Of a stretch of 23,146 nucleotides of DNA, positions 12,668 through 19,263 are shown in pieces. Made by a program: the position numbers and the translations under genes. The stretch is from a virus. Every line of letters starts with the position of its first letter. Positions within the stretch are counted from its first letter, which is position 1. The stretch covers positions 1 to 23,146 of IMG/VR virus record IMGVR_UViG_3300040806_002408, one strand, 5' to 3'. A model generated the notes under the pieces. That model had not been told where the DNA came from. It did no database searches and saw only the letters and a program-made list of their open reading frames with translations.

Positions 12668-13231
12668 ATGAATTTATTTATTTTAGATGAAGATCCAATA
12701 TTAGCTGCACAACAACAATGTGATAAGCATGTTGTTAAGATGGTTATTGAATCTGCACAGATGCTTTCAACAACTCATCGTATGTGTGACGGTATAATGG
12801 AACGTAGACCTTCAAGAAGTGGTTCTATGCTACAATATTTTTATCTTGAAGATAAAGAAAGAGAAAGGACACTGTATAAAGCATGTCATTTCAATCATCC
12901 GTGTACTATTTGGACAAGAGAAAATACCGCCAACTATAATTGGCACTATAAACATTTTGTTGCATTGTGTAATGAATATACACATAGGTATGGAAAGATA
13001 CATGCAACCGACAACAAATTAAGAAACGCCTTAAAGGCACCTCCTGAAAATATGAAGAGGTCAAATAAAAGAACACCATTCAGACTTGCTATGGCATCAA
13101 ACCCAGAGTGCATATCTGAAAATGCGGTAGAATCATACCGTGCGTTTTATCATACAAAGCAAAATCGTTTTAGTATGACATGGTCAAAACGTGATATACC
13201 TGAATGGTGGAATGCGACTGAAGTTGCTTAA
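12668..13231 (+). CDS. conserved phage protein, 187 residues, function unknown
   Basis: The start MNLFILDEDPILAAQQQCDK, followed by HVVKMVIESAQMLSTTHRM, is a pattern I know from hypothetical proteins of T4-like marine phages. It has conserved D-x-D-P, C-D-K-H-V-V-K and E-x-A-Q-M-L-S-T elements, plus His/Trp-rich segments later (CHFNHPCTIWTRENTANYNW, then W-H-Y-K-H-F) and a Y-R-A-F-Y-H-T-K motif near the end. The many conserved His, Asp, Cys and Trp suggest an enzyme, perhaps acting on nucleic acid, but I cannot name the reaction. There is no visible ribosome site and the promoter sits immediately upstream, so translation may be leaderless. Confidence 0.78.
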   Translation: MNLFILDEDPILAAQQQCDKHVVKMVIESAQMLSTTHRMCDGIMERRPSRSGSMLQYFYLEDKERERTLYKACHFNHPCTIWTRENTANYNWHYKHFVALCNEYTHRYGKIHATDNKLRNALKAPPENMKRSNKRTPFRLAMASNPECISENAVESYRAFYHTKQNRFSMTWSKRDIPEWWNATEVA

Positions 13232-13264
13232 ATTATAATTAGCAATATAGAAAGGAGAGTTCTT

Positions 13265-13507
13265 ATGGAACAAATAGCAGAGCAATTAATGTACGATGCG
13301 AACAAAGGCTTCATTAATAAAAATGATCTTTTATTAGCTTGTTTGGAAACTATGACAGAAAACCAAATATATAAAATGGCTATTAAAAATGATTTTATTA
13401 TTACTGAAGATGATAGCGCAATTACTAACCCAAGTCAGATAGATGACGACACACAATCAATACAAGAAAAAATTATTGATGCAGTCTTAGCAAGACATGG
13501 AGATTAA
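13265..13507 (+). CDS. 80-residue hypothetical protein
   Basis: A strong AAAGGAGAG lies 8 bases before the ATG. The protein (starting MEQIAEQLMYDANKGFINKN) is acidic and mainly helical, and the hydrophobic spacing L-L-L-A-C-L-E-T-M suggests a packed helical fold. It overlaps the upstream ribosome site of the next gene. No family is recognised; it belongs to the early/middle-type run from the promoter at 12632. Confidence 0.68.
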   Translation: MEQIAEQLMYDANKGFINKNDLLLACLETMTENQIYKMAIKNDFIITEDDSAITNPSQIDDDTQSIQEKIIDAVLARHGD

Positions 13508-13508
13508 T

Positions 13509-13721
13509 ATGGATAATTGGACTTATTGGTTAACTGCTTTAATATTTACTTGTGTAGGTTGGTTTATGGCAAGAAATGAACCTCCTTCATTCAAGCATTC
13601 AAAAAGAATCACTCAAGAAACAATTGATACACTAATTGAAATGGGTTATCTTAAAACTCAAGGATTGGGAGATAACCAAGAATTAGTTAAATGGTACGAC
13701 ACGCAAAAGGAAAATGATTAA
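13509..13721 (+). CDS. small membrane-anchored protein
   Basis: The ATG at 13509 has GGAG 6 bases upstream; the ATG at 13497 overlaps the previous gene without a site. One membrane segment (WTYWLTALIFTCVGWFMA, about residues 4-21) is followed by a soluble, charged domain (KRITQETIDTLIEMGYLKT) that looks helix-turn-helix-like but is too short to assert. The next gene starts at the base after the stop. No family is recognised. Confidence 0.68.
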   Translation: MDNWTYWLTALIFTCVGWFMARNEPPSFKHSKRITQETIDTLIEMGYLKTQGLGDNQELVKWYDTQKEND

Positions 13722-13910
13722 ATGGAAATTACACCAATTAGCCCCACTTGGCCAACTAATTATTTCAACAAAGTTGAATATGATACTCGTGTAATAAAAG
13801 CAGTAACTAAAGTAGGTAACGATTTTCAACAAGAAACAGTATATACGTACGACAAGTATGGCAGATTAGAATCAACTGTCGTTCATAAATCAAATATTAC
13901 TGAAATATGA
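13722..13910 (+). CDS. 62-residue hypothetical protein
   Basis: The start at 13722 follows the previous stop directly and has AAAGGAAAA upstream. The product (starting MEITPISPTWPTNYFNKVEY) is probably all-beta (VIKAVTKVGNDFQQETVYTYD) and soluble. Its stop overlaps the next ATG (ATGA). No family is recognised. Confidence 0.65.
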   Translation: MEITPISPTWPTNYFNKVEYDTRVIKAVTKVGNDFQQETVYTYDKYGRLESTVVHKSNITEI

Positions 13911-14098
13911 TTACTGACTTTACATTATTTAATGTCTCTATTATTAATCCATCCACAATGGAAAAAATTGACCAAGGTGAGATGAGATATAAACATGCAA
14001 GAGATTTTGTTAATAAAATGGATGCAAAAGGAATTCCTTGTATTGTTGAAGCTACCGAGGATTCTGACGTAGCAGATTTCATATTATCAAATAATTAA
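13907..14098 (+). CDS. 63-residue hypothetical protein
   Basis: An ATGA overlap couples it to the preceding gene. The protein (starting MITDFTLFNVSIINPSTMEK) alternates strands and helices (YKHARDFVNKMDAKGIPCIVEATEDSDV split across turns) in a ferredoxin-like plan. Nothing identifies a function. It ends 19 bases before the promoter of the large RNA. Confidence 0.65.
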   Translation: MITDFTLFNVSIINPSTMEKIDQGEMRYKHARDFVNKMDAKGIPCIVEATEDSDVADFILSNN

Positions 14099-14117
14099 AC
14101 TTTTTTCATAAAAACTA

Positions 14118-14146
14118 TTGACATCATAATGAAACTATAGTATAAT
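14118..14146 (+). promoter_or_regulatory. consensus sigma70 promoter of the large RNA, copy B
   Basis: Perfect TTGACA (14118-14123), 17-base spacer and TATAAT (14141-14146). Transcription would begin near 14153. The 36 bases from 14114 match the element at 9751 with one difference. Confidence 0.92.
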
Positions 14147-14152
14147 AGTATC

Positions 14153-14818
14153 ATATTGAGGGAAACACCCCACCAACAGAGACAATTGGTGAATGGATAA
14201 CCTGAGTCGAATAGAAGATCTTATCAATCGGAAGGCTCAAAGATATAGGTGGACAACCCGACTGGCAGCTGAAACTGTTGAGTATATCCAATCGTAACAG
14301 ATATATTCGGCAGAGTAATGAGAGGGCCAGTACTGGAAAGTACGTAATTATACGGGTCAGAACGAATCAATACAGTGGGTATGAAAGCGTCTCCGTGTAT
14401 GAAGAAACGCTCGATACTGAAGTCGGCCGAGAGCCGCGCACTGTGAAAGAGATAGGGTTAGGGTTTGCACCCAAACCGACACAAGACGGCAGTCTAGGAT
14501 CTTTCTCCTTTCACGACAGATAGTAGGTGAGAATCCTACCTGAAGGTCTGGAGTTAACAAGTAACAGATAAGTCCGAGAGACGTACCTACGAATTTTAAG
14601 TTTTTTAGATTAGAATACTACGATTAACAATTCTACACTATTTAACGAATTACGTTAACAAAGTATTCTAATCACCAAGGTAGTTGAAACCCCTGACTAG
14701 TCATCAGGTCCTTTAGAAAGGCAGTAAGACCAATTGACGATTGTGACACTGAAGTTCAATACCTAGGCGGACCTTAACATACCTTTGATAGGCGTATATG
14801 GAAGGTCCGCCGCTTTTT
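14153..14818 (+). ncRNA. large structured noncoding RNA, about 665 nt (GOLLD/ROOL-class candidate)
   Basis: A perfect promoter in front and a strong terminator behind bound about 665 bases with no credible reading frame. The region is clearly richer in G+C than its surroundings and full of short inverted repeats. Stems I can pair include 14171-14176/14186-14191, 14424-14427/14433-14436, 14443-14449/14508-14514 with 14462-14467/14472-14477 inside it, 14523-14527/14535-14539, 14608-14618/14663-14673 (11 bp, enclosing 14642-14647/14653-14658) and 14692-14696/14704-14708. A tRNA follows at once. Size, ornate folding and a tRNA-side location in a phage fit the GOLLD or ROOL giant RNAs. I do not see tmRNA, RNase P or complete self-splicing intron signatures. 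The family name is a guess; that it is a structured RNA is well supported. Confidence 0.78.
14766..14818 (+). terminator. Rho-independent terminator of the large RNA
   Basis: GGCGGACCTT (14766-14775) pairs perfectly with AAGGTCCGCC (14802-14811), and a T-tract follows (GCTTTTT). The 26-base apical part can pair further (ATAC with GTAT), so it may double as the last domain of the RNA. Confidence 0.85.
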
Positions 14819-14822
14819 ATTC

Positions 14823-14897
14823 GGCCCGTTCGTCTAGTGGTTAGGACACATGGTTTTCATCCATGCAACAGGAGTTCGATTCTCCTACGGGCTACCA
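14823..14897 (+). tRNA. tRNA-Glu (anticodon UUC)
   Basis: It is a 75-nt tRNA with encoded CCA. The D-arm region TTCGTCTAGTGG is typical of tRNA-Glu. The anticodon stem CATGG/CCATG encloses TTTTCAT (anticodon TTC), and the T-arm is GGAGT/CTCCT. The terminal acceptor pair is G-T, slightly irregular. It begins 5 bases after the terminator of the large RNA. Confidence 0.93.
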
Positions 14898-14901
14898 GAT
14901 T

Positions 14902-15039
14902 ATGAAAGAGATGATACAATTAATAAGAGAAATCGTTTGGTGCTTTACAGCAATTACAATATTAGCAATGTTAATACTTTGGTATGAAGGAGCTTTTACT
15001 AAAAGTTGCTTTAATTTATTGTGGACAGCAATGGTATGA
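14902..15039 (+). CDS. 45-residue membrane micropeptide
   Basis: An ATG four bases after the tRNA opens 45 codons (starting MKEMIQLIREIVWCFTAITI), with a membrane segment around IVWCFTAITILAMLILWY. Its stop overlaps the next ATG (ATGGTATGA arrangement), as in verified-looking neighbours. It has no strong ribosome site. It is probably the first of three coupled small membrane genes. Confidence 0.5.
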   Translation: MKEMIQLIREIVWCFTAITILAMLILWYEGAFTKSCFNLLWTAMV

Positions 15040-15170
15040 AACGGTTAGCAGAATATTTAAATATATGTAAAAAACATTGGAAAGAAATATTTGCCTTATC
15101 TTTTGTAATGCATTTCATATTTGATTGGTTTGTATTCCTAGCAGGATATCTTATAGGTAAATACTTATGA
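15036..15170 (+). CDS. 44-residue membrane micropeptide
   Basis: This 44-codon frame overlaps both neighbours by 4 bases (ATGA). A basic start (MKRLAEYLNICKKHWKE) is followed by a hydrophobic half (IFALSFVMHFIFDWFVFLAG). The double ATGA coupling is the chief support. Function unknown. Confidence 0.5.
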   Translation: MKRLAEYLNICKKHWKEIFALSFVMHFIFDWFVFLAGYLIGKYL

Positions 15171-15385
15171 AACCAGAGACAAAGAAGATTCACAAAGAAA
15201 CTTCATTTCAAATCGCAACTGGCCTAGCCATAAATTACCCCCTAAACCTCTTTTTGCTCTATATCTATATAGAACGGTTTGGTATAACCGACCCTGTCAT
15301 ACTGGGCACTCTGGTCACTGCTGTAATGACTATTGTAGCATATACACGTATCTTTTTAATTCGTTCCTATTTCTCTAAAAAATAA
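15167..15385 (+). CDS. small two-span membrane protein (DUF7220-like pattern)
   Basis: This 72-residue protein has two hydrophobic segments (about 20-37, INYPLNLFLLYIYIERFG, and about 43-62, VILGTLVTAVMTIVAYTRIF) and a basic end (LIRSYFSKK). The plan N-x-x-L...FG...T-x-x-T...R-x-x-x-x-R-x-x-F resembles small phage/plasmid membrane proteins of the DUF7220 kind. I hold that loosely. It starts by ATGA overlap and ends before the promoter at 15409. Confidence 0.62.
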   Translation: MKPETKKIHKETSFQIATGLAINYPLNLFLLYIYIERFGITDPVILGTLVTAVMTIVAYTRIFLIRSYFSKK

Positions 15386-15408
15386 TTCACTTTTTTCTCA
15401 TAAAACTA

Positions 15409-15437
15409 TTGACATTCGTTGTGAGATAGAGTATAAT
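15409..15437 (+). promoter_or_regulatory. consensus sigma70 promoter, repeated-element relative
   Basis: Perfect TTGACA (15409-15414), 17-base spacer and TATAAT (15432-15437), again with ACTATTGACAT at the -35 end. It drives the two genes up to 16083. Confidence 0.9.
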
Positions 15438-15466
15438 AATTGTATATTAAGGAAAAAGGAGTTTAA

Positions 15467-15766
15467 ATGGAAATAAGAATATTAGGAAACCAACCGGAAC
15501 CATCATTAACAATGGACGGTTACGAAATCGTTGATTTTGAGGTTAGAACAAAAGATGAGAATCTTTTTGAAAAAGGAAAGAAAATCGTCAACGATTATAT
15601 CAATCAAAACCCAACTTGGGAACAATGTCAATTATTCATTGATGACCCAATGACAGTTGGTATCTATCCGCAAGATTCTGAAGGTGCGGCTTTTAACGAA
15701 ATTGTTTTAAAATTAGAAAAACTTGGCTTTTATGGTAAAGCTGCTGGTTATAGAGAGGTTGCTTAA
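15467..15766 (+). CDS. 99-residue hypothetical protein
   Basis: AAAAAGGAG lies 7 bases before the ATG. The protein (starting MEIRILGNQPEPSLTMDGYE) is soluble, acidic, alternating strand and helix, without membrane segments or cysteine motifs. Its stop overlaps the next ATG (TAATG). Its own consensus promoter implies strong expression. No family is recognised. Confidence 0.72.
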   Translation: MEIRILGNQPEPSLTMDGYEIVDFEVRTKDENLFEKGKKIVNDYINQNPTWEQCQLFIDDPMTVGIYPQDSEGAAFNEIVLKLEKLGFYGKAAGYREVA

Positions 15767-16083
15767 TGAAATTATTTGAAAAATGGACTAAACTTGGCAA
15801 TGATACTTTCGGAGATACTTTTGAACAGTGTCAGTTTATCAAAGATGGTAAAAGATACGTAGGTATGATTAAGGAGTTTGGAGAAAATCATATTAGTGTT
15901 AAGCCTATGTCGATTGATTACAAATCAGCAATCTTTATGGAAAATGTTCCTATGGTTAAACTTACAAAAGAGATGTTTGATAAAGTTAACTTAGAACTAT
16001 GGGATGATGCAAGAGGTTGTGACAATTCAGCAATTGGAGTTTCTGGTTGTTATGAACCTTGGACTAATTTTATTTGGGAATAA
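15766..16083 (+). CDS. 105-residue hypothetical protein
   Basis: TAATG coupling joins it to the previous gene. The product (starting MKLFEKWTKLGNDTFGDTFE) has strand-rich segments (KRYVGMIKEFGENHISVKPM) and two cysteines near the end (GCDNS and SGCYEP). It is the last plus-strand gene, convergent with the capsid operon, whose terminator follows at once. No family is recognised. Confidence 0.72.
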   Translation: MKLFEKWTKLGNDTFGDTFEQCQFIKDGKRYVGMIKEFGENHISVKPMSIDYKSAIFMENVPMVKLTKEMFDKVNLELWDDARGCDNSAIGVSGCYEPWTNFIWE

Positions 16084-16110
16084 AAAAAGAGGAACCCCGA
16101 AGGATTCCTC
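16082..16110 (-). terminator. Rho-independent terminator after gp23
   Basis: On the minus strand GAGGAATCC pairs with GGTTCCTC (one bulged base) around a TTCGG-type loop, followed by seven T. It ends the structural operon. The plus strand lacks a T-tract after the stem. Confidence 0.88.
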
Positions 16111-16156
16111 TCAAGTGGTTTAGTTTGACCTAAACTCTTCTTATTATAACGAGTTC

Positions 16157-17467
16157 TTAGAATAAGTTAGCGATTGTAACTTTTCTGTAGTACTTGTTAA
16201 GATCAGCAGTAAGTGCTCCAAGACCTTGGCTAGAAACGTCACCTTGAGCAAATGGGTTTGAAACCATTCCGTAACGTGTCTTAAATCCAATTTTTGGTTG
16301 GAAGCTGTTTTCACCAACCGCACGAACCATTTGTAATGGTACGTATGGGCAGTAGAATAAACCTGCATCAAATGCAGATGAACCCTTGTAACCAACTACT
16401 AAGTAGTTAGCACCTGCGAATGGGTCAACATATACTCTGAATCTACCGTTAAGAACACCAGCAAAAGTATTACCTGTGTCATCAACTTCTAGAGAGTTAG
16501 AGTTTAGAGCAGGAGTGTAATCCAACACACCAGCCATTTGTAAAGCAGAGGCTACGTCAGAAGAACAAATAACAACGTTACCTTTTCCTCTTCTTGTTCC
16601 TTTAGCAATTGCATTAGCTTCTTGCTCGATTTGGAACATTAAACCTTTGAACTTCTCAACAGACCATCTTCCGTTTGCATCAACGTCTAAGTCGAATGTA
16701 CCCGGAGTAGCAGCGCCAGCAGCACCAACAACAGCAACGTCATAAATTGTTCTAATAACTTCACGGTTGATTTCTGTTAAGATTTCAGTTTGAAGAATAT
16801 TAGCTAATTCAGTTTCTGCGTCTAGGCCGTGAACAGCTTTAAGATCTTGAGCAAGCTCAGTTGTGTATTCTGCTTTTAAAGCACGAGTCTTAGCAGCAAC
16901 AGTTACTTTCTCGATAGAGAATGCCATTTCTGCATAGTTAGTACCAGCACCGTCGCCTAAGGCTTCAGCAGCAGCTGTAGTCATACCTGTACCAGTAGTG
17001 ACAGCAGCACCAGGTAAACTATTAGCGTGAGTACCTGTACCAGAGAAGTCTGTATCAGCTTCGTTGTACATTGCTTCTGCACCACCTTGTGAACCATATC
17101 TTGCGCGCATTGCGAAGATTAATCCTGTAGGACCAGTCATAGGCTGAACACCACAGATATCGTATGCGATCATGTTAGGAACAGCACGTCTTACCAATGA
17201 GATAAGAATTGGGTCATAACCTGCACCAGGACCTGCAGCAGCAGAACCACCTGTAAATCCACCGGTTGCGCCGACGTCATTAGTAGGTGCTTCAGAAAGC
17301 AAGCTAGTCATGTTAGCAGATAAGTCACCAGTTTCAGCTAGTGCTCTTTCTGTGTTCTCAAGAATAGTAGCTGTAACTGCTTTTCTATGAGAATCGTTAA
17401 TTGGTGAAAAAGATTCGTGCGCTAAAATTGGCTCCCACTTTTCCACTAGTCTTGTATAGTTATCCAT
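16157..17467 (-). CDS. gp23: major capsid protein gp23
   Basis: This 436-residue protein forms the hexamers of the prolate T4-like head. The N-terminal stretch (about 1-59) ends in LLSE followed by APTNDVGATGG, a fit to the L/I-x-E site cut by the gp21 protease during maturation. Typical gp23 segments follow: YDPILISLVRRAVPNMIAYD, CGVQPMTGPTGLIFAMRARY, GKGNVVICSSDVASAL and the C-terminal KIGFKTRYGMVSNPF. It is shorter than T4 gp23 (about 520) and close to the length in marine T4-like phages. GGAG precedes the ATG, and the gene is followed by the terminator at 16082. It is an excellent marker gene for classification. Confidence 0.97.
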   Translation of the reverse strand: MDNYTRLVEKWEPILAHESFSPINDSHRKAVTATILENTERALAETGDLSANMTSLLSEAPTNDVGATGGFTGGSAAAGPGAGYDPILISLVRRAVPNMIAYDICGVQPMTGPTGLIFAMRARYGSQGGAEAMYNEADTDFSGTGTHANSLPGAAVTTGTGMTTAAAEALGDGAGTNYAEMAFSIEKVTVAAKTRALKAEYTTELAQDLKAVHGLDAETELANILQTEILTEINREVIRTIYDVAVVGAAGAATPGTFDLDVDANGRWSVEKFKGLMFQIEQEANAIAKGTRRGKGNVVICSSDVASALQMAGVLDYTPALNSNSLEVDDTGNTFAGVLNGRFRVYVDPFAGANYLVVGYKGSSAFDAGLFYCPYVPLQMVRAVGENSFQPKIGFKTRYGMVSNPFAQGDVSSQGLGALTADLNKYYRKVTIANLF

Positions 17468-17523
17468 TTTGGATCTCCTTTATTTAATTTAAATTTAATT
17501 AAAAAACCAAATTCAATTATTCT

Positions 17524-18507
17524 TTACTTCTTAGTGTTGAAAGCTTCAACTAGAGCATTAATAGAAGTGTAATCAGAAGCTGGTTTAGTTACTTCCTGTT
17601 CTTCTAGAATAATTTCGTCATTTTCTTCTTGAACATCCTTATTTTCTACAATAGGTTTGTCGCTGAAGAAAGACTCCTTAATTACTTGAAGATTTTCTGC
17701 ATAAGCTTCTAAATCTTCAATATCAAGCTTTTCAGACAATACTTTCAATCTCTCTACCTGGTTCTCAGATAAACCTTCTGAAAGTTCGTCAAATTTTTGT
17801 TCTGCTTTGAAAGTTTGAATTTCTTTCTGTAATTCAATGTTCTCATTTACGAGGTCATTTGCTTTTCCTTCCAATTCAGAAACAGTTGTTTCTAAGTTAG
17901 ACACAACGTCAACTGATTCTTCAGAAACAGTAACATTATGTTCTACGAATAAGTTCTTAAGACCTGACATTAATGATTCCGCCATCTCAACCTTAATTCC
18001 AGATTCGATTGCGATTTCATTCTCAGACATCCACTCAGATACAACGTAATCTAAATACTTATCAACATTCTCAGAAATGGTATCTAATTTCTCAGTTACT
18101 GCTTCTTCTAATGCTTCGTCTAAAGACTTAGTTAATTCTTCACGAATTGTCTCAGTTCTTTTATTTACTTCTTCGTTTAATGCGGCTTCAAATACAAGAC
18201 TAATCTTGCCTTTGAATTCTTCGGATAAATCTTCGCCTTCAATGATTGACTCAATTGAAGATTCTACAACTACTTCCTCTACGGTTTCAACTTCAGCGTC
18301 AACTTCAGTTTCTTCAGCAGTAGGTACAGGCTTGCCTGCATCTGTTTGGCCAGGAACTACTTTCTTACCGTCAGCTGCTCCTTTTGGCTCGTCAGTTGTT
18401 GTCTTCTTCAGCTTGTCCTTTTTACCTTCTCCACCTTCAGGTGTTACAGCATCAGGGACCATTGAGACTCCATCATCAGCAACGAATTTTTCTTCTACGT
18501 TTGCCAT
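17524..18507 (-). CDS. gp22: prohead core scaffold protein gp22
   Basis: This 327-residue, highly acidic, Glu/Lys/Val-rich protein has long helical and coiled segments (VSNLETTVSELEGKANDLV, then ENIELQKEIQTFKAEQ). That is the character of the T4 prohead scaffold, which fills the core and is degraded by gp21. Several L/I-x-E sites are present. Position between gp21 and gp23 supports the call. The N-terminal 95 residues are a low-complexity Lys/Pro/Glu segment. AAAGGAG lies before the ATG, and a perfect late box sits 66-73 bases upstream. Confidence 0.88.
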   Translation of the reverse strand: MANVEEKFVADDGVSMVPDAVTPEGGEGKKDKLKKTTTDEPKGAADGKKVVPGQTDAGKPVPTAEETEVDAEVETVEEVVVESSIESIIEGEDLSEEFKGKISLVFEAALNEEVNKRTETIREELTKSLDEALEEAVTEKLDTISENVDKYLDYVVSEWMSENEIAIESGIKVEMAESLMSGLKNLFVEHNVTVSEESVDVVSNLETTVSELEGKANDLVNENIELQKEIQTFKAEQKFDELSEGLSENQVERLKVLSEKLDIEDLEAYAENLQVIKESFFSDKPIVENKDVQEENDEIILEEQEVTKPASDYTSINALVEAFNTKK

Positions 18508-18572
18508 TATTTTTCTCCTTTAAATTTGTTTTTAAAATTTACAAATATCTTTATAATAAACTTGACTGTTTT

Positions 18573-18580
18573 TATTTATA
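18573..18580 (-). promoter_or_regulatory. T4-type late promoter before gp22
   Basis: The reverse strand reads a perfect TATAAATA. It lies just upstream of gp22 and within a few bases of the gp21 stop, so gp22-gp23 can be made in excess over the upstream genes. Confidence 0.75.
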
Positions 18581-18585
18581 AAAAG

Positions 18586-19263
18586 TTAATTTCTCAAAGT
18601 ACGGATAAATGTTTCAAACATTCTTGTTGCCGTTGCTTCGTCAATAGTTTTTACTACTCTGTTAACCTTTTTCTCAACTTCTTCTTGGATATCCTGAATA
18701 ACTTCAGTAGCTCTCCAATTCCCAGAAGCGATATCGTAGTAATATTCAACGTTCTCCATGATACCATTTACGAACGCGTTTGGTGCTGAAGGGTCAGTAA
18801 CAATATCTACAGTAGAAAGGTGGAAATCCTTCTGCACTTCCATAACTCCATTTCTACCTGCCTTGACCGAACCAAGACCTCGAGTCGAAACTCCAATCTT
18901 TACTCCTTCGTCTAATAGGCTTTTAACGATTTCCCCCATCGGTGTTGATAAGATTTTAGCTTTACCATAAAAATCGTTGCCATCTCGTCTCATGTCAGTA
19001 ATTAGATGTGAAACGCGATCCCCGTTGATTTGTGGACCATCAGGGTGACCTAGTTCTCCAAGAGCACGTTTAGTTTCAATAAACTCTTTATTATAGCGAT
19101 CCATTTCGCTTTCTAAAGTTGCACTTGGATAAATTCTTCCATTGCGATTTTTAATATCGCCTTGCATAAAAATTCCTTCGATAAAGTAATTCTTTTTGCC
19201 GTCTTCTTTAGCTTCAGTAATTACCTCTACGGAATCTTCTCTATATTCTGTAATTAAATTCAT
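18586..19263 (-). CDS. gp21: prohead core protease gp21
   Basis: This 225-residue serine-type protease trims the capsid and scaffold proteins in the prohead. Probable catalytic residues are His73 (LGELGHPDGP) and Ser126 (KIGVSTRGLGSV). An acidic partner lies in DIVTDPSAPNAF (D153 or D157), where the D-P-S-A-P-N-A motif is characteristic of the family. The start NYFIEGIFMQGDIKNRNGRIYP is also typical. Length agrees with T4 gp21 (about 212). It is coupled by ATGA to the upstream gene. Confidence 0.95.
   Translation of the reverse strand: MNLITEYREDSVEVITEAKEDGKKNYFIEGIFMQGDIKNRNGRIYPSATLESEMDRYNKEFIETKRALGELGHPDGPQINGDRVSHLITDMRRDGNDFYGKAKILSTPMGEIVKSLLDEGVKIGVSTRGLGSVKAGRNGVMEVQKDFHLSTVDIVTDPSAPNAFVNGIMENVEYYYDIASGNWRATEVIQDIQEEVEKKVNRVVKTIDEATATRMFETFIRTLRN

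Noticed and set aside
14278-14523. 81-codon open frame inside the large RNA
   Set aside because: No ribosome site, composition unlike the phage genes, and it runs across hairpins (14443-14514) of a region bounded by its own promoter and terminator. Treated as chance within a structured RNA.
14153-14818. Group I intron, RNase P RNA or tmRNA reading of the large RNA
   Set aside because: An AAGATATAG stretch (14239-14247) recalls a group I core element, and AAGTCC recalls RNase P, but the partner elements are not in the right order, no interrupted gene flanks it, and no tmRNA tag frame or tRNA-like ends are present.
18077-18523. 148-codon Ser-rich plus-strand frame opposite gp22
   Set aside because: The Ser/Val richness is the mirror of the Glu/Lys-rich gp22 coding strand; no start signals.
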